A stretch of DNA of 32,936 nt from Microbulbifer mangrovi (GCF_002009015.1 NZ_LZDE01000308.1:1-32936); one strand, 5' to 3'. Shown: positions 9,127-18,596, numbered from the stretch's first letter. Notes: generated by a model not told the origin, from the letters alone. Translations and numbers: made by a program.

Positions 9127-9540
9127 ATGCTACAACCGAAGCGTACAAAATTCCGCAAGGTACAGAAGGGTCGCAACCGCGGTCTTTCCCAGCGCGGCTC
9201 TAAAGTGAGCTTTGGCGAGTTCGGCCTTAAGGCCATCGGTCGTGGACGCATTACTGCGCGTCAGATCGAAGCGGCTCGTCGCGCAATGACCCGTCACGTT
9301 AAACGTGGCGGTAAGATCTGGATTCGTGTGTTTCCGGACAAGCCCATTTCCAGTAAGCCCCTCGAAGTTCGTATGGGTAAAGGTAAGGGTAACGTAGAAT
9401 ACTGGGTAGCTCAGATTCAGCCGGGTAAAGTCCTCTATGAAATGGAAGGCGTATCCGAAGAACTGGCTCGCGAAGCATTTGAGCTCGCGGCAGCCAAGCT
9501 GCCTGTAAAGACAACTTTCGTTAAGCGTTCGGTGATGTAA
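9127..9540 (+). CDS. rplP: 50S ribosomal protein L16
   Basis: A 137-residue L16, which helps position the A-site tRNA acceptor arm. It starts [23 protein letters not shown] and carries [20 protein letters not shown], whose arginine (residue 82) corresponds to the one hydroxylated by YcfD-type oxygenases in E. coli. One residue is inserted relative to E. coli in the QRGSK loop. The final base of the TAA stop is the A of the rpmC ATG (1-nt overlap). Confidence 0.98.
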   Translation: MLQPKRTKFRKVQKGRNRGLSQRGSKVSFGEFGLKAIGRGRITARQIEAARRAMTRHVKRGGKIWIRVFPDKPISSKPLEVRMGKGKGNVEYWVAQIQPGKVLYEMEGVSEELAREAFELAAAKLPVKTTFVKRSVM

Positions 9541-9731
9541 TGAAGACTGCAGATCTACGCTCAAAGTCTGTTGAAGAACTGAACCAGGAACTCCTGAGCC
9601 AGCTTGAAGCACAGTTCAAGCTGCGTATGCAGAAGTCCACCGGTCAGCTGACTCAGACCCATCTGCTCAAGCAGACTCGTCGCGACATTGCTCGCATTAA
9701 GACTGTGTTGACCGAGAAAGCAGGTAATTAA
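9540..9731 (+). CDS. rpmC: 50S ribosomal protein L29
   Basis: A 63-residue, mostly helical L29 near the tunnel exit next to L23. The start [22 protein letters not shown] and the [19 protein letters not shown] segment are typical. It overlaps rplP by 1 nt (TAATG) and ends 2 nt before the rpsQ ATG, so the three are likely translated by coupling. Confidence 0.96.
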   Translation: MKTADLRSKSVEELNQELLSQLEAQFKLRMQKSTGQLTQTHLLKQTRRDIARIKTVLTEKAGN

Positions 9732-9733
9732 TC

Positions 9734-9997
9734 ATGGCTGAAGCAAAACTGAAGCGTACTCTGACCGGCAAGGTTGTGAGTGACAAGATGGATAAAACCG
9801 TCACCGTTTTGATCGAGCGCCGTGTTAAGCACCCGATCTACGGCAAAATCGTGAGCAAGTCCACCAAGCTCAAGGCACACGACGAAAACAATGAATGCGG
9901 CATCGGTGATGTTGTGACCATTGAAGAGTCTCGTCCGCTGTCCAAGAGCAAGGCCTGGTCTTTGCAGAAAATTGTAGAGCGTGCGGCGAAGGTTTAA
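9734..9997 (+). CDS. rpsQ: 30S ribosomal protein S17
   Basis: An 87-residue OB-fold S17 that binds the 5' domain of 16S rRNA early in assembly. Family features seen are [32 protein letters not shown] and [18 protein letters not shown]. In E. coli this is the last gene of the S10 operon; here only 34 nt separate it from rplN, with no terminator and no convincing promoter in the gap, so S10 and spc genes look continuous. Confidence 0.97.
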   Translation: MAEAKLKRTLTGKVVSDKMDKTVTVLIERRVKHPIYGKIVSKSTKLKAHDENNECGIGDVVTIEESRPLSKSKAWSLQKIVERAAKV

Positions 9998-10031
9998 CCC
10001 CTAGCGCATTGAAGAGTTTCGGAGAGGAACG

Positions 10032-10400
10032 ATGATTCAAGCGGAATCCTACTTAGAAGTAGCCGATAACAGTGGGGCTCGCCGTGTCATGTGCATCAAG
10101 GTGCTGGGCGGCTCCCACCGTCGCTACGCTGGCGTTGGCGACATCATCAAAGTAACCGTTAAGGAAGCCATTCCTCGCGGTAAAGTGAAAAAAGGTCAGG
10201 TAATGAACGCGGTTGTGGTTCGCACCAAAAAAGGTGTGCGTCGCCCGGACGGCTCCCTGATCAAATTTGACGATAACGCAGCGGTACTGCTGAACCAGCA
10301 ACATGCGCCGGTTGGCACCCGTATTTTTGGCCCGGTAACTCGCGAGCTGCGCGGTGAGAAGTTCATGAAGATCATCTCACTGGCTCCCGAAGTTATCTAA
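10032..10400 (+). CDS. rplN: 50S ribosomal protein L14
   Basis: A 122-residue L14 at the subunit interface, contacting L19 and the 30S and serving as docking site for RsfS (family knowledge). The start [28 protein letters not shown] is near-universal, and [13 protein letters not shown] near the C-terminus is typical. GGAGAGGAA lies before the ATG. It opens the spc half of the cluster. Confidence 0.98.
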   Translation: MIQAESYLEVADNSGARRVMCIKVLGGSHRRYAGVGDIIKVTVKEAIPRGKVKKGQVMNAVVVRTKKGVRRPDGSLIKFDDNAAVLLNQQHAPVGTRIFGPVTRELRGEKFMKIISLAPEVI

Positions 10401-10421
10401 GCCACGAGCGGAGAGATAGTA

Positions 10422-10739
10422 ATGCGCAAGATCAAGCGTGACGACGAAGTGATCGTTATCGCCGGTCGCGACAAAGGCAAGCGCGGCACCGTACGTAAGG
10501 TGCTGAACGATGGCCGACTGATCGTGTCCGGTGTTCAGATGATCAAAAAACACCAGAAGCCGAACCCCCAGATGGGTGTTGCCGGTGGCATCGTAGAAAA
10601 GGAAGCCGCTATTCAGGTTTCCAACGTAGCCATCTTTAACCCGAGCACTCAAAAAGCTGACCGGGTAGGCTTCAAAGTACTGGAAGATGGCACTAAGATT
10701 CGCGTCTTCAAATCCAGCGGCGACGCCGTTGACGCATAA
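10422..10739 (+). CDS. rplX: 50S ribosomal protein L24
   Basis: A 105-residue L24, an assembly initiator with a KOW motif. The KOW segment [21 protein letters not shown] (about residues 6-26) and [25 protein letters not shown] middle segment identify it. GGAGAGA precedes the ATG. It is followed 14 nt later by rplE, the junction where S8 represses the spc operon in E. coli; I could not establish an S8 site by eye. Confidence 0.97.
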   Translation: MRKIKRDDEVIVIAGRDKGKRGTVRKVLNDGRLIVSGVQMIKKHQKPNPQMGVAGGIVEKEAAIQVSNVAIFNPSTQKADRVGFKVLEDGTKIRVFKSSGDAVDA

Positions 10740-10753
10740 GTCAGGTGGAAAAC

Positions 10754-11293
10754 ATGGCAAGGCTTAAAGAGCTCTACACCAAAGAACTCGCGTCCAAGCT
10801 GAAAGAAGAGCTGGGACTTGAGAACGTAATGTCCGTGCCGCGCATCACCAAAATCACCGTCAACATGGGTGTCGGTGAAGCGATTGGTGATAAGAAGGTA
10901 CTGGAACACGCAGTCAGTGACATGACTGCGATCACTGGTCAAAAACCCATTGTGACCAACGCGCGCAAGTCTATCGCGGGTTTCAAAATCCGTGATGGCT
11001 GGCCGATTGGCTGTAAGGTAACTCTGCGCGGTGAGCGCATGTATGAGTTCCTGGAGCGACTGATCGGTATCGCGATTCCACGTATCCGCGACTTCCGTGG
11101 CATTAGCCCGAAGCAGTTCGACGGTCGTGGTAACTTCTCAATGGGTGTAACCGAACAAATCATCTTCCCGGAAATTGACTACGACAAAGTAGACAAGATC
11201 CGCGGTCTGGATATTTGTATCACTACTACAGCAGCTAACGACGACCAAGGTCGTGCACTGCTGAAAGCATTCAACTTCCCGTTTAAGGGTTAA
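10754..11293 (+). CDS. rplE: 50S ribosomal protein L5
   Basis: A 179-residue L5, part of the central protuberance binding 5S rRNA and contacting P-site tRNA. The frame extends to a GTG at 10745, but ATG 10754 matches the family start ([12 protein letters not shown]) and length, and the AGGTGG overlapping that GTG is the SD. Diagnostic segments are [33 protein letters not shown] and [19 protein letters not shown]. Confidence 0.97.
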   Translation: MARLKELYTKELASKLKEELGLENVMSVPRITKITVNMGVGEAIGDKKVLEHAVSDMTAITGQKPIVTNARKSIAGFKIRDGWPIGCKVTLRGERMYEFLERLIGIAIPRIRDFRGISPKQFDGRGNFSMGVTEQIIFPEIDYDKVDKIRGLDICITTTAANDDQGRALLKAFNFPFKG

Positions 11294-11302
11294 GAGGATT
11301 CC

Positions 11303-11608
11303 ATGGCGAAGAAATCCATGATTGCGCGCGAGAACAAGCGCGCTCGAACCGCAGCTAAGTACGCTGAAAAGCGTCAAGAGCTGAAGGCGATCATCGCCAG
11401 TACCACTGCTTCTGAAGAAGAGCAGTGGGAGGCTCAACTCAAGCTGCAACAACTGCCGCGCGATGCAAGCCCGGTACGTCAGCAACGCCGCTGTCGTATC
11501 ACTGGTCGCCCCCACGCTGTCTACCGCAAATTCGGCCTGTGCCGTAACAAACTGCGTGAAGCAGCCATGCGTGGTGATGTCCCCGGCCTGGTTAAGTCCA
11601 GCTGGTAA
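11303..11608 (+). CDS. rpsN: 30S ribosomal protein S14 (zinc-free form)
   Basis: A 101-residue S14 of the long, zinc-independent (C-minus) type: the region [28 protein letters not shown] lacks the paired CxxC motifs of the short zinc form. S14 stabilises the 30S head. The start [20 protein letters not shown] and the C-terminal PGLVKSSW are typical. It lies 9 nt after rplE. Confidence 0.97.
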   Translation: MAKKSMIARENKRARTAAKYAEKRQELKAIIASTTASEEEQWEAQLKLQQLPRDASPVRQQRRCRITGRPHAVYRKFGLCRNKLREAAMRGDVPGLVKSSW

Positions 11609-11635
11609 TACGGCAGACTTGAGGAGTCTTAAGTA

Positions 11636-12028
11636 ATGAGTATGCAAGATCCGTTGGCAGATATGCTGACCCGCATCCGCAACGCCCTGGGCCGCGGAAA
11701 GGGCAGTGTTTCCATGCCTTCTTCAAAACTGAAAGTAGCTGTAGCCAACGTTCTGAAAGACGAAGGTTACGTTACTGGTGTAGCCGTCAGCGAAGGCGCC
11801 AAGCCCGAACTGACCATCGAACTGAAATACTTTCAGGGCAAGCCGGTTATCGCTGAGCTGGATCGGGTTTCCCGTCCGGGCCTGCGTAACTACGCCGGTA
11901 AAAAAGCGTTGCCGTCCGTACGCGGTGGCCTGGGTATCGCGATCGTTTCCACCTCTCAGGGTGTGATGACTGATCGTGCAGCCCGTCAGGCTGGCGTCGG
12001 TGGCGAAGTGCTCTGCACCGTATTCTAA
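11636..12028 (+). CDS. rpsH: 30S ribosomal protein S8
   Basis: A 130-residue S8, which binds the central domain of 16S rRNA and in E. coli represses the spc operon. The start [16 protein letters not shown] is diagnostic, and the C-terminal [40 protein letters not shown] region is complete. A GAGGAGTCTT SD region precedes the ATG. Spacing to rplF is 12 nt. Confidence 0.97.
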   Translation: MSMQDPLADMLTRIRNALGRGKGSVSMPSSKLKVAVANVLKDEGYVTGVAVSEGAKPELTIELKYFQGKPVIAELDRVSRPGLRNYAGKKALPSVRGGLGIAIVSTSQGVMTDRAARQAGVGGEVLCTVF

Positions 12029-12040
12029 GCGGGGGTTGAA

Positions 12041-12574
12041 ATGTCTCGAGTAGCAAATGATCCAGTTCAGATCCCCGCTGGCGTTTCCGTTGACCTGAAA
12101 GGTCAGGACATCGCCGTAAAAGGTGGTATCGGTAATCTGAACTTCAACATCCACTCTGATGTGGAAGTTAAGCAGGAAGAAGACCAGCTGAAGTTCGCTG
12201 CGCGCAATGGCTCCAAGCAGGCGCGCGCGCTCGCGGGTACTACCCGTGCGCTGGTAAATAATATGGTGGTCGGTGTCAGTCAGGGTTTCGAAAAGAAATT
12301 GCAGCTGAACGGCGTAGGTTACCGTGCGAAAGCATCTGGTAAGACCGTTAACCTGACTCTCGGTTTCTCTCACCCGATCGATTACGCACTTCCGGAAGGC
12401 GTAACCGCAGAGACTCCGAGCCAGACTGAAATCGTACTGAAGAGCAGCGACAAGCAGCTGTTGGGTCAAGTGGCCGCAGAGATCCGCGCATTCCGTCCGC
12501 CGGAGCCTTACAAAGGTAAGGGTGTCCGTTACGCCGACGAGCGCGTGTATCGCAAAGAGGCCAAGAAGAAGTAA
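12041..12574 (+). CDS. rplF: 50S ribosomal protein L6
   Basis: A 177-residue L6, near the GTPase-associated centre and sarcin-ricin loop. The start [21 protein letters not shown], two related alpha/beta domains, and the C-terminal [26 protein letters not shown] are all typical. It is in canonical order between rpsH and rplR, with 12- and 9-nt gaps. Confidence 0.98.
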   Translation: MSRVANDPVQIPAGVSVDLKGQDIAVKGGIGNLNFNIHSDVEVKQEEDQLKFAARNGSKQARALAGTTRALVNNMVVGVSQGFEKKLQLNGVGYRAKASGKTVNLTLGFSHPIDYALPEGVTAETPSQTEIVLKSSDKQLLGQVAAEIRAFRPPEPYKGKGVRYADERVYRKEAKKK

Positions 12575-12583
12575 GGCATAGAT

Positions 12584-12934
12584 ATGAACGTTAAAAAGCA
12601 ATCCCGCTTGCGTCGTGCACGTCGTGCCCGCGCCAAGTTCCGTGAGCTGGGCGCCGTTCGCCTGACAGTGAACCGCACTCCGCGCCACATATACGCACAG
12701 ATCCTGTCTGCCGAAGGCGACAAGGTATTGGCCTCTGCCTCTACTCTGGACAAGGACCTGCGTGAAAGCAAAACCGGTAACGTCGACGCTGCAAAAGCCG
12801 TTGGCACCCTGATCGCTGAGCGTGCCAAGGCCGCTGGCGTTGAAGCGGTAGCCTTCGATCGCAGCGGTTTCAAATACCACGGCCGTGTTAAGGCCCTGGC
12901 AGACGCTGCCCGTGAAGCCGGTCTGAAATTCTAA
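12584..12934 (+). CDS. rplR: 50S ribosomal protein L18
   Basis: A 116-residue L18, a 5S rRNA binder of the central protuberance. The basic N-terminus ([20 protein letters not shown]), the [16 protein letters not shown] segment and the C-terminal [26 protein letters not shown] are diagnostic. Length is that of the family; rpsE follows after 10 nt. Confidence 0.97.
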   Translation: MNVKKQSRLRRARRARAKFRELGAVRLTVNRTPRHIYAQILSAEGDKVLASASTLDKDLRESKTGNVDAAKAVGTLIAERAKAAGVEAVAFDRSGFKYHGRVKALADAAREAGLKF

Positions 12935-12944
12935 GGGTTGAGTT

Positions 12945-13454
12945 ATGGCTAGAGATAAAGTCGAGAAGAGCAACGACGAAGGCCTCCAGGAAAAGCTGGT
13001 CCAGGTCAATCGCGTTGCCAAAACCGTAAAAGGTGGTCGTATCTTCGCGTTCACCGCTCTGACCGTAGTTGGCGATGGCAATGGCCGCGTTGGCTTTGGT
13101 CGTGGTAAAGCTCGCGAAGTGCCAGTTGCCATCCAGAAGGCAATGGAAGCTGCGCGTCGCAACATGATCCAGGTAGACCTGAACGGTGACACCATTCAGT
13201 ACGCTACCAACGGTCGCCACGGCGGTTCCAAGGTATACATGCAGCCCGCTTCCCAGGGTACCGGCGTAATCGCCGGCGGTGCCATGCGCTCCGTACTGGA
13301 AATGGCTGGTGTCCACAACGTACTGGCCAAGTGCTACGGCTCTACCAACCCGGTAAACGTCGTTCGCGCCACTTTCAGTGCTCTGGGCAAAATGAGCAGC
13401 CCGGAAGACGTCGCCGCCAAGCGTGGCAAGTCTGTGGAAGAAATCCTGAACTGA
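12945..13454 (+). CDS. rpsE: 30S ribosomal protein S5
   Basis: A 169-residue S5, in the mRNA entry channel and decoding region; spectinomycin-resistance changes map to its N-terminal loop in other bacteria. The double-stranded-RNA-binding-like part ([31 protein letters not shown]) and the C-terminal domain ([31 protein letters not shown]) are intact. A 66-nt gap with a hairpin follows, unusual within this tight operon. Confidence 0.98.
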   Translation: MARDKVEKSNDEGLQEKLVQVNRVAKTVKGGRIFAFTALTVVGDGNGRVGFGRGKAREVPVAIQKAMEAARRNMIQVDLNGDTIQYATNGRHGGSKVYMQPASQGTGVIAGGAMRSVLEMAGVHNVLAKCYGSTNPVNVVRATFSALGKMSSPEDVAAKRGKSVEEILN

Positions 13455-13463
13455 TTCGGTTTG

Positions 13464-13490
13464 GGTTGCAGCAGCACTGTTGCTGCGGCC
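13464..13490 (+). other. Stem-loop in the rpsE-rpmD gap
   Basis: The 66-nt gap contains GCAGCA (13468-13473) paired with TGCTGC (13481-13486). Two G-U and two G-C pairs extend it to 13464-13490 (10 bp, 7-nt loop). No T-tract follows. It could be a processing or stability element, or a weak attenuator; nothing in the sequence decides between these. Confidence 0.4.
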
Positions 13491-13520
13491 CACTCTGAAC
13501 TTGCTTTGAGTGAATGAGTC

Positions 13521-13706
13521 ATGGCTAAGAAGACCATCAAAGTCACCCAGGTCAAGAGCATCAACGGTCGCCTGAAAAACCATCAGGCATGTGTTGCTGG
13601 TCTGGGTCTGCGCCGCATCGGTCACACTGTGGAAGTGGAAGACACTCCCTCTGTGCGCGGCATGATCAACAAAGTGAACTACCTCGTAAAAGTTGAGGAG
13701 GCGTAA
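13521..13706 (+). CDS. rpmD: 50S ribosomal protein L30
   Basis: A 61-residue L30 of the short bacterial type. The start [42 protein letters not shown] is diagnostic for this small ferredoxin-like-fold protein. Its stop ends 1 nt before the rplO ATG, and the rplO SD (GAGGAGG) lies within its last codons. Non-essential in some bacteria (family knowledge). Confidence 0.96.
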   Translation: MAKKTIKVTQVKSINGRLKNHQACVAGLGLRRIGHTVEVEDTPSVRGMINKVNYLVKVEEA

Positions 13707-13707
13707 C

Positions 13708-14142
13708 ATGCGTTTGAACGATCTGTCTCCCGCTGAGGGACACAAGCACAGCGCCAAGCGCGTTGGTCGCGGCATCGGTAGCGGTCTGGGTAAAACCGGT
13801 GGCCGTGGTCACAAGGGTCAGAAGGCCCGTTCCGGTGGTAGCGTTCGTCCGGGCTTCGAAGGCGGTCAGATGCCTTTGCAGAAGCGCCTGCCGAAGTACG
13901 GTTTTACCTCTCGCGTTGGCCGCTTTGTAGCGGAAGTGCGTCTGGCGGAGCTGGCGAAGGTAGAAGGTGACACTATTGATTTGGCAGCGCTGAAAAATGC
14001 CGATATTATCGGCAGCCACATTAAGCGCGCCAAAGTGTTCCTTTCCGGTGAGCTGACCAAAGCGGTAACCGTGAAAGGTCTGGGCGTCACCAAAGGTGCT
14101 AAAGCGGCCATCGAAGCTGCTGGCGGAAAAGTAGAAGACTAA
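13708..14142 (+). CDS. rplO: 50S ribosomal protein L15
   Basis: A 144-residue L15, a late-assembly 50S protein. ATG 13708 is chosen over an in-frame ATG at 13693 because GAGGAGG (13695-13701) stands 6 nt before it and the family start [11 protein letters not shown] begins there. The Gly/Arg-rich extension ([21 protein letters not shown]) and C-terminal [19 protein letters not shown] are typical. secY follows after 12 nt. Confidence 0.97.
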   Translation: MRLNDLSPAEGHKHSAKRVGRGIGSGLGKTGGRGHKGQKARSGGSVRPGFEGGQMPLQKRLPKYGFTSRVGRFVAEVRLAELAKVEGDTIDLAALKNADIIGSHIKRAKVFLSGELTKAVTVKGLGVTKGAKAAIEAAGGKVED

Positions 14143-14154
14143 ATCGAGGCCCCA

Positions 14155-15501
14155 ATGGCACGACCAGGATCTGGTGTTAACTCCCTGGGTAACGGCAAGG
14201 GATTAGGCGAGCTTTGGGCTCGCCTTCGTTTTCTGTTTCTCGCGATACTCGTATATCGGTTAGGGACCCATATTCCGGTGCCCGGTATTGATCCGGAAAA
14301 GCTGGCAAACCTGTTTAATCAGAACCAAGGAACCATCCTTGGCCTGTTCAACATGTTTTCTGGTGGCGCACTGGAACGGATGAGTATTCTGGCCCTCGGG
14401 ATCATGCCTTATATCTCCGCGTCCATCATCATGCAGTTGATGACCGCGGTGACGCCTTCTCTGGAGGCGTTGAAGAAGGAAGGTGATGCAGGGCGCCGCA
14501 AGATCAACCAGTACACCCGTTATCTGACGGTGTTGCTGGCGCTGATCCAGGGTATCGGTATGACCTTCGGTCTCGCCGGTCAGAACCTCGCATATTCCGC
14601 TGAGCCGGCATTCGGTTTCTACTTTGTGGCCGTAGTGTCACTGGTAACCGGTGCAGTGTTCATGATGTGGCTGGGAGAGCAGATCACCGAGCGCGGTGTT
14701 GGCAATGGTATTTCCATGCTGATCTTCGCCGGTATCGTTGCCGGGCTACCGAGTGCTATTGGCCAGGCTTTCGAGCAGGCGCGTCAGGGTGAATTGCATA
14801 TCCTGATGCTGCTGGCGATCGGCTTCGTGGCGATTGCTGTAGTCTACTTCGTAGTGGTTATGGAGCGCGGTCAACGCCGTATCACCATTAACCACGCACG
14901 GCGCCAGGCGGGTCGTTACTCGCAGGCGCCGGCGGCGCAGTCCAGCCATCTGCCGTTGAAGGTCAACATGGCCGGTGTTATTCCGGTGATCTTTGCCAGC
15001 AGTATCCTGCTGTTCCCTGCAACTCTGGCGCAGTGGTTCGGTCAGGGTGGCGAAGGTGTCGGCGCGCAGATCCTGCAATGGATGGCGCTCCAGCTGGGCC
15101 CCGGTCAGCCGCTGAACATTATTCTGTTCGCACTGTTGATTGGCTTCTTCTGTTTCTTCTACACGGCGTTGATGTTCAACCCGAATGAAGTGGCAGACAA
15201 CCTGAAAAAATCCGGTGCATATGTGCCCGGTATCCGTCCCGGTGAGCAGACCGCGCGTTATATCGACAGCGTTCTGACTCGTTTGACCCTGGTCGGTGCC
15301 TGCTATATCGCGCTGGTATCCCTGCTGCCGCAGTTCCTGGTGGTCGGGCTGAACATTCCCTTCTATCTGGGAGGTACTTCACTGCTGATCGTTGTGGTCG
15401 TAGTGATGGACTTCATGGCGCAGGTGCAGTCGCATTTGTTGTCCCACCAGTATGAGGGGATGATGAAAAAGGCAAATCTGCAAAGCTACGGCCGCCGTTG
15501 A
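14155..15501 (+). CDS. secY: Protein translocase subunit SecY
   Basis: A 448-residue, ten-helix inner-membrane channel of the Sec translocon, which partners SecE, SecG and SecA. Diagnostic segments are the first helix region ([19 protein letters not shown]), the plug/TM2 region ([31 protein letters not shown]), the cytoplasmic loop [18 protein letters not shown], and the TM8-9 loop [23 protein letters not shown], which contacts SecA and the ribosome. Its position after rplO is canonical and links ribosome and translocon supply. rpmJ follows after 39 nt. Confidence 0.99.
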   Translation: MARPGSGVNSLGNGKGLGELWARLRFLFLAILVYRLGTHIPVPGIDPEKLANLFNQNQGTILGLFNMFSGGALERMSILALGIMPYISASIIMQLMTAVTPSLEALKKEGDAGRRKINQYTRYLTVLLALIQGIGMTFGLAGQNLAYSAEPAFGFYFVAVVSLVTGAVFMMWLGEQITERGVGNGISMLIFAGIVAGLPSAIGQAFEQARQGELHILMLLAIGFVAIAVVYFVVVMERGQRRITINHARRQAGRYSQAPAAQSSHLPLKVNMAGVIPVIFASSILLFPATLAQWFGQGGEGVGAQILQWMALQLGPGQPLNIILFALLIGFFCFFYTALMFNPNEVADNLKKSGAYVPGIRPGEQTARYIDSVLTRLTLVGACYIALVSLLPQFLVVGLNIPFYLGGTSLLIVVVVVMDFMAQVQSHLLSHQYEGMMKKANLQSYGRR

Positions 15502-15540
15502 TCGGCATCCACAGCAGCAGGATTGAATTGAGGTAAGGTC

Positions 15541-15657
15541 ATGAAAGTACGCGCTTCTGTTAAAAAGATCTGCCGTAACTGCAAAATCGTACGTCGTAAA
15601 GGTGTTCTGCGGGTAATCTGCAGCGCCGAACCGCGTCACAAGCAGCGGCAGGGCTAA
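15541..15657 (+). CDS. rpmJ: 50S ribosomal protein L36 (zinc-binding form)
   Basis: A 38-codon gene read by eye: [20 protein letters not shown], then [18 protein letters not shown]. It has the zinc-binding set C11, C14, C27 and H33 of the C-plus type L36. TTGAGGTAAGGTC provides the SD. It is in its canonical place after secY and ends the spc part; a 451-nt non-coding stretch follows. Confidence 0.97.
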   Translation: MKVRASVKKICRNCKIVRRKGVLRVICSAEPRHKQRQG

Positions 15658-15993
15658 GCATTGTTCGGAATGCCTGAGGCATTCCGCAGCATTGCTTGGC
15701 GACCGGCCATGGATGGCCGGGCCGGCGTCCGCCCAGGTTAGGGCTTCAAGTGACGCCATTCTCTACAAAGCCGGAAGTCCGGTTTTGTAGAGAATGATCA
15801 AAAATTTGCCTTCTTGCACGGCCCCGTGTAAAAAGGCGCTCCGCAAAGCAACTTGCTTGCGGTGAAACCGGAGCGTCACCCGTTTGGTGAGGTGAAGGTT
15901 TCAAACAGGGGGCGTTGACTGTCGTCCGCTTTACCCCGGGTTTCGGCCTTGGGAAGGCGGGCTATTGCAATTTGGTGTCTGAAAAGCTATTCT
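15658..15993 (+). other. Non-coding region rich in strong hairpins between rpmJ and the alpha part
   Basis: No credible gene lies here. Hairpins are: 15666-15686 (9 bp, CGGAATGCC/GGCATTCCG, loop TGA); 15703-15720 (CCGGCCAT/ATGGCCGG); 15758-15795 (17 bp with one G-U, ATTCTCTACAAAGCCGG against its complement, loop AAGT); and 15837-15875 (CGCTCCG/CGGAGCG around an inner GCAA-rich stem). None is followed by a clear T-tract. They could end spc transcription imperfectly, be processing sites, or belong to an unannotated small RNA (inference). A TTGACT at 15915 has no matching -10. Confidence 0.6.
15965..15993 (+). promoter_or_regulatory. Candidate alpha-operon promoter
   Basis: TTGCAA (15965-15970), a 17-nt spacer and TATTCT (15988-15993), each 4/6 to consensus, are followed by a GC-rich discriminator (TGCGCGCC). 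A start near 16000 would give a leader of about 109 nt before rpsM. Supported only by pattern and position. Confidence 0.5.
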
Positions 15994-16002
15994 TGCGCGC
16001 CT

Positions 16003-16120
16003 TTTTGGTGGTGCTGGTGGCTTTTTATTCGCTGTCAGCGCCGAATCGAGAATTGAGCCGCGCCATCACCAAAATAGCGCTGGTTCACAATACGTGGAGT
16101 ACGCCTCTATGGCACGTATT
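16003..16120 (+). promoter_or_regulatory. Candidate structured leader controlling rpsM (alpha-operon, S4-type)
   Basis: Three elements are visible. An 11-bp long-range stem joins 16003-16013 (TTTTGGTGGTG) to 16064-16074. A small hairpin (CGCT/AGCG, 16030-16040) lies inside it. Then AATACGTG (16089-16096) is perfectly complementary to CACGTATT (16113-16120) inside the rpsM coding start, closing a 16-nt loop that contains the ATG. In E. coli, S4 represses its operon by trapping a pseudoknot over the rpsM start; rpsD is two genes downstream here. Equivalence to that element is inference: the primary sequence was not aligned to it. Confidence 0.5.
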
Positions 16121-16465
16121 GCTGGTGTCAATGTACCAGACCACAAGCACGCAGTGATCTCCCTGACCCATATCTATGGTGTCGGTCGCACTACTGCAAA
16201 ATCTATTCTGGCAGCGGTAGGTATCGCTGAATCCACCAAACTTCGTGATCTGTCCGAAGACCAGATCGAGACCATCCGCGGTGAAGTTGCGAAACTGTCC
16301 GTTGAAGGTGATCTGCGTCGTGAAGTATCCATGAACATCAAACGTCTGATGGACCTGGGTTGCTTCCGCGGTCTGCGTCACCGTCGCAGCCTGCCGCTTC
16401 GCGGTCAGCGCACCAAGACTAACGCCCGTACCCGTAAGGGTCCGCGCAAGCCGATCCGTAAGTAA
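16109..16465 (+). CDS. rpsM: 30S ribosomal protein S13
   Basis: A 118-residue S13 of the 30S head, contacting P-site tRNA and bridging to L5. The frame extends to GTG 16094, but ATG 16109 gives the family start [31 protein letters not shown] upstream is the SD. The C-terminal [28 protein letters not shown] tail is typical. The codons just after the start can base-pair with the segment around the SD, hinting at translational control. Confidence 0.97.
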   Translation: MARIAGVNVPDHKHAVISLTHIYGVGRTTAKSILAAVGIAESTKLRDLSEDQIETIRGEVAKLSVEGDLRREVSMNIKRLMDLGCFRGLRHRRSLPLRGQRTKTNARTRKGPRKPIRK

Positions 16466-16509
16466 TCGATCGCGCTAGTCTTCACAAGTACAGGATTTAG
16501 GATACAGGT

Positions 16510-16899
16510 ATGGCTAAGCCAAAAACTACTGTTCGCAAAAAGGTCAAAAAGACCGTTGTCGACGGTGTTGCCCACATCCACGCATCGTTCAACAACACGA
16601 TCGTGACGATCACTGACCGTCAGGGCAACACTCTGAGCTGGGCTACTGCAGGTGGCTCCGGTTTCCGCGGTTCTCGTAAGAGTACCCCTTTCGCAGCCCA
16701 GGTTGCCGCTGAACGCGCAGGTACTGCCGCTCAGGAGTACGGCCTGAAAAACCTTGATGTCGAAGTTAAGGGCCCCGGCCCGGGTCGTGAATCTGCCGTT
16801 CGCGCCCTGAACAACTGCGGCTACAAGATCACCAACATCACCGACGTGACGCCGATCCCGCATAACGGTTGTCGTCCGCCCAAGAAACGTCGCGTGTAA
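16510..16899 (+). CDS. rpsK: 30S ribosomal protein S11
   Basis: A 129-residue S11 of the 30S platform, near the mRNA exit channel. Diagnostic segments are [51 protein letters not shown] and the C-terminal [18 protein letters not shown]. It lies 44 nt after rpsM and 15 nt before rpsD in canonical order. Confidence 0.98.
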   Translation: MAKPKTTVRKKVKKTVVDGVAHIHASFNNTIVTITDRQGNTLSWATAGGSGFRGSRKSTPFAAQVAAERAGTAAQEYGLKNLDVEVKGPGPGRESAVRALNNCGYKITNITDVTPIPHNGCRPPKKRRV

Positions 16900-16914
16900 G
16901 AGGGGGTTGACGAA

Positions 16915-17535
16915 ATGGCACGTTATATTGGACCAAAATGTAAGCTTTCCCGTCGGGAAGGTACCGATCTTCAGCTGAAAAGTGGCGTTCGCCCGCACGA
17001 ATCTAAGTGCCGTGCGGAAACCAAGCCTGGCGTTCATGGCGCCGGTCGCGGTCGCCTGTCCGACTACGGCGTTCAGCTGCGTGAAAAGCAAAAAGTACGC
17101 CGCATCTACGGCGTGCTGGAAAAGCAGTTCCGTAACTACTATAAGGAAGCGGCGCGCCTGAAAGGTGCAACTGGTGAAAACCTGCTGAAGCTGCTGGAAA
17201 AACGCCTCGACAACGTGGTTTACCGCATGGGCTTCGGCTCTACTCGCTCTGAAGCGCGTCAGCTGGTTTCCCACAAGGCGATCCTGGTTAACGGTAGCGC
17301 AGTAAACATCCCTTCCTACCAGGTTAAGGAAGGCGACGTTATCGCTATTCGCGAGAAAGCCAAAAAGCAGATGCGCATCCAGAACTCCGTTTCCCTCGCT
17401 GCACAGCGCGGTGACGTAGAGTGGGTAGACGTGAATGCGAGCAAGCTCGAAGGTACCTTCAAGCGCGTTCCTGATCGCGTCGATCTGCCGGCAGAGATCA
17501 ATGAAAACCTTATCGTGGAACTCTACTCCAAGTAA
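16915..17535 (+). CDS. rpsD: 30S ribosomal protein S4
   Basis: A 206-residue S4, primary 16S rRNA binder and, in E. coli, the translational repressor of the alpha operon. The start [18 protein letters not shown], the [30 protein letters not shown] segment, and an S4 RNA-binding domain ([31 protein letters not shown], about residues 97-127) are present. The four-cysteine zinc motif of some S4s is absent. It ends with the typical [10 protein letters not shown]. rpoA begins 45 nt later. Confidence 0.98.
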   Translation: MARYIGPKCKLSRREGTDLQLKSGVRPHESKCRAETKPGVHGAGRGRLSDYGVQLREKQKVRRIYGVLEKQFRNYYKEAARLKGATGENLLKLLEKRLDNVVYRMGFGSTRSEARQLVSHKAILVNGSAVNIPSYQVKEGDVIAIREKAKKQMRIQNSVSLAAQRGDVEWVDVNASKLEGTFKRVPDRVDLPAEINENLIVELYSK

Positions 17536-17580
17536 GGCTCTGTTCCATTTAAGGAATAAAACTGTAATACAGGTATGGCT

Positions 17581-18585
17581 ATGCAGACTGCTGTCAACGA
17601 GTTTTTGACACCTCGTCGTATTGACGTCACCGAGTACAACCAGAACCACGCTAAAGTGGTTCTGGAACCGCTGGAGCGTGGTTTCGGCCACACTCTTGGC
17701 AACGCGCTGCGCCGCATCCTGCTGTCCTCCATGCCGGGCTGCGCCGTCACTGAAGTTGAGATCGACGGTGTTGAGCACGAGTACAGCGCAATTGAGGGTG
17801 TGCAGGAAGACGTAATCGAAATCCTGCTCAACCTGAAGGAAATTGCGGTGGTGATGCACGGCAAGGACCAGGCAGTGCTGAGCCTGAGCAAGAAGGGCCC
17901 GGGTGCAGTAACCGCTGGCGACATTCAGGTGGATCACGACATCGAAATCGTGAACCCCGAGCACGTGATCGCCAACATCACCGGTGACGTGGAACTCAAC
18001 CTGCGTCTGACCGTAGCGCGTGGCCGTGGCTATCAGCCCGCCGACGCACGTCGCGAAGACGAAGAAGAGACCCGCGCTATTGGCCGTCTGCAGCTGGACG
18101 CCTCTTTTGGCCCGGTTCGTCGCGTTTCTTACAGCGTGGAATCCGCGCGTGTAGAGCAGCGCACCGACCTGGACAAGCTGGTTCTGGACCTGGAGACCAA
18201 CGGTACTCTGGATCCTGAAGAAGCGATCCGTCGCGCCGCCACTATTCTCCAGCAACAGCTGGCAGTATTTGTGGACCTTGAAGGCGAGAAGGATGCCCAG
18301 CCGGAAACCAAGGAAGAGGAAGTCGATCCGGTGCTGCTGCGTCCGGTAGACGACCTGGAACTGACCGTGCGTTCGGCCAACTGTCTGAAAGCGGAAAATA
18401 TCTACTACATCGGCGACCTGATTCAGCGTACCGAAGTAGAGCTGCTGAAGACCCCGAACCTGGGTAAGAAGTCCCTGACTGAGATCAAGGACGTTCTGGC
18501 TTCCCGTGGTCTGTCCCTGGGTATGCGCCTCGAAAACTGGCCGCCGGCCAGCCTCAAGGGCGACAGCAAGCTGAGCTCCCTGTAA
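17581..18585 (+). CDS. rpoA: DNA-directed RNA polymerase subunit alpha
   Basis: A 334-residue alpha subunit. ATG 17581 is chosen over ATG 17575 because the AGGT at 17571-17574 is 6 nt before it and the family start is MQ-x2-VNEFLTPR. The N-terminal dimerisation domain includes [26 protein letters not shown]; a linker follows, then the C-terminal domain (about 250-334) with [13 protein letters not shown], whose arginine contacts UP elements and activators, and [16 protein letters not shown]. The protein is very close to Pseudomonas-type alpha. A 120-nt structured gap separates it from rplQ. Confidence 0.99.
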   Translation: MQTAVNEFLTPRRIDVTEYNQNHAKVVLEPLERGFGHTLGNALRRILLSSMPGCAVTEVEIDGVEHEYSAIEGVQEDVIEILLNLKEIAVVMHGKDQAVLSLSKKGPGAVTAGDIQVDHDIEIVNPEHVIANITGDVELNLRLTVARGRGYQPADARREDEEETRAIGRLQLDASFGPVRRVSYSVESARVEQRTDLDKLVLDLETNGTLDPEEAIRRAATILQQQLAVFVDLEGEKDAQPETKEEEVDPVLLRPVDDLELTVRSANCLKAENIYYIGDLIQRTEVELLKTPNLGKKSLTEIKDVLASRGLSLGMRLENWPPASLKGDSKLSSL

Positions 18586-18596
18586 AGCGTTTGTGG

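Noticed and set aside
9998-10031. Possible separate spc promoter between rpsQ and rplN
   Set aside because: Only 34 nt with no -35/-10 pair; S10 and spc genes appear continuous.
10745-10753. GTG start for rplE three codons upstream
   Set aside because: That GTG is part of the SD (AGGTGG); ATG 10754 gives the standard L5 N-terminus.
15915-15943. TTGACT at 15915 as the alpha-operon promoter
   Set aside because: No acceptable -10 lies 16-18 nt downstream (the region is CCCCGGGTTT); the TTGCAA/TATTCT pair at 15965 fits better.
15915-16157. An 80-codon plus-strand open frame in the rpmJ-rpsM gap
   Set aside because: It overlaps the rpsM start in another frame, covers the predicted promoter and leader stems, lacks a good SD and resembles no family I know.
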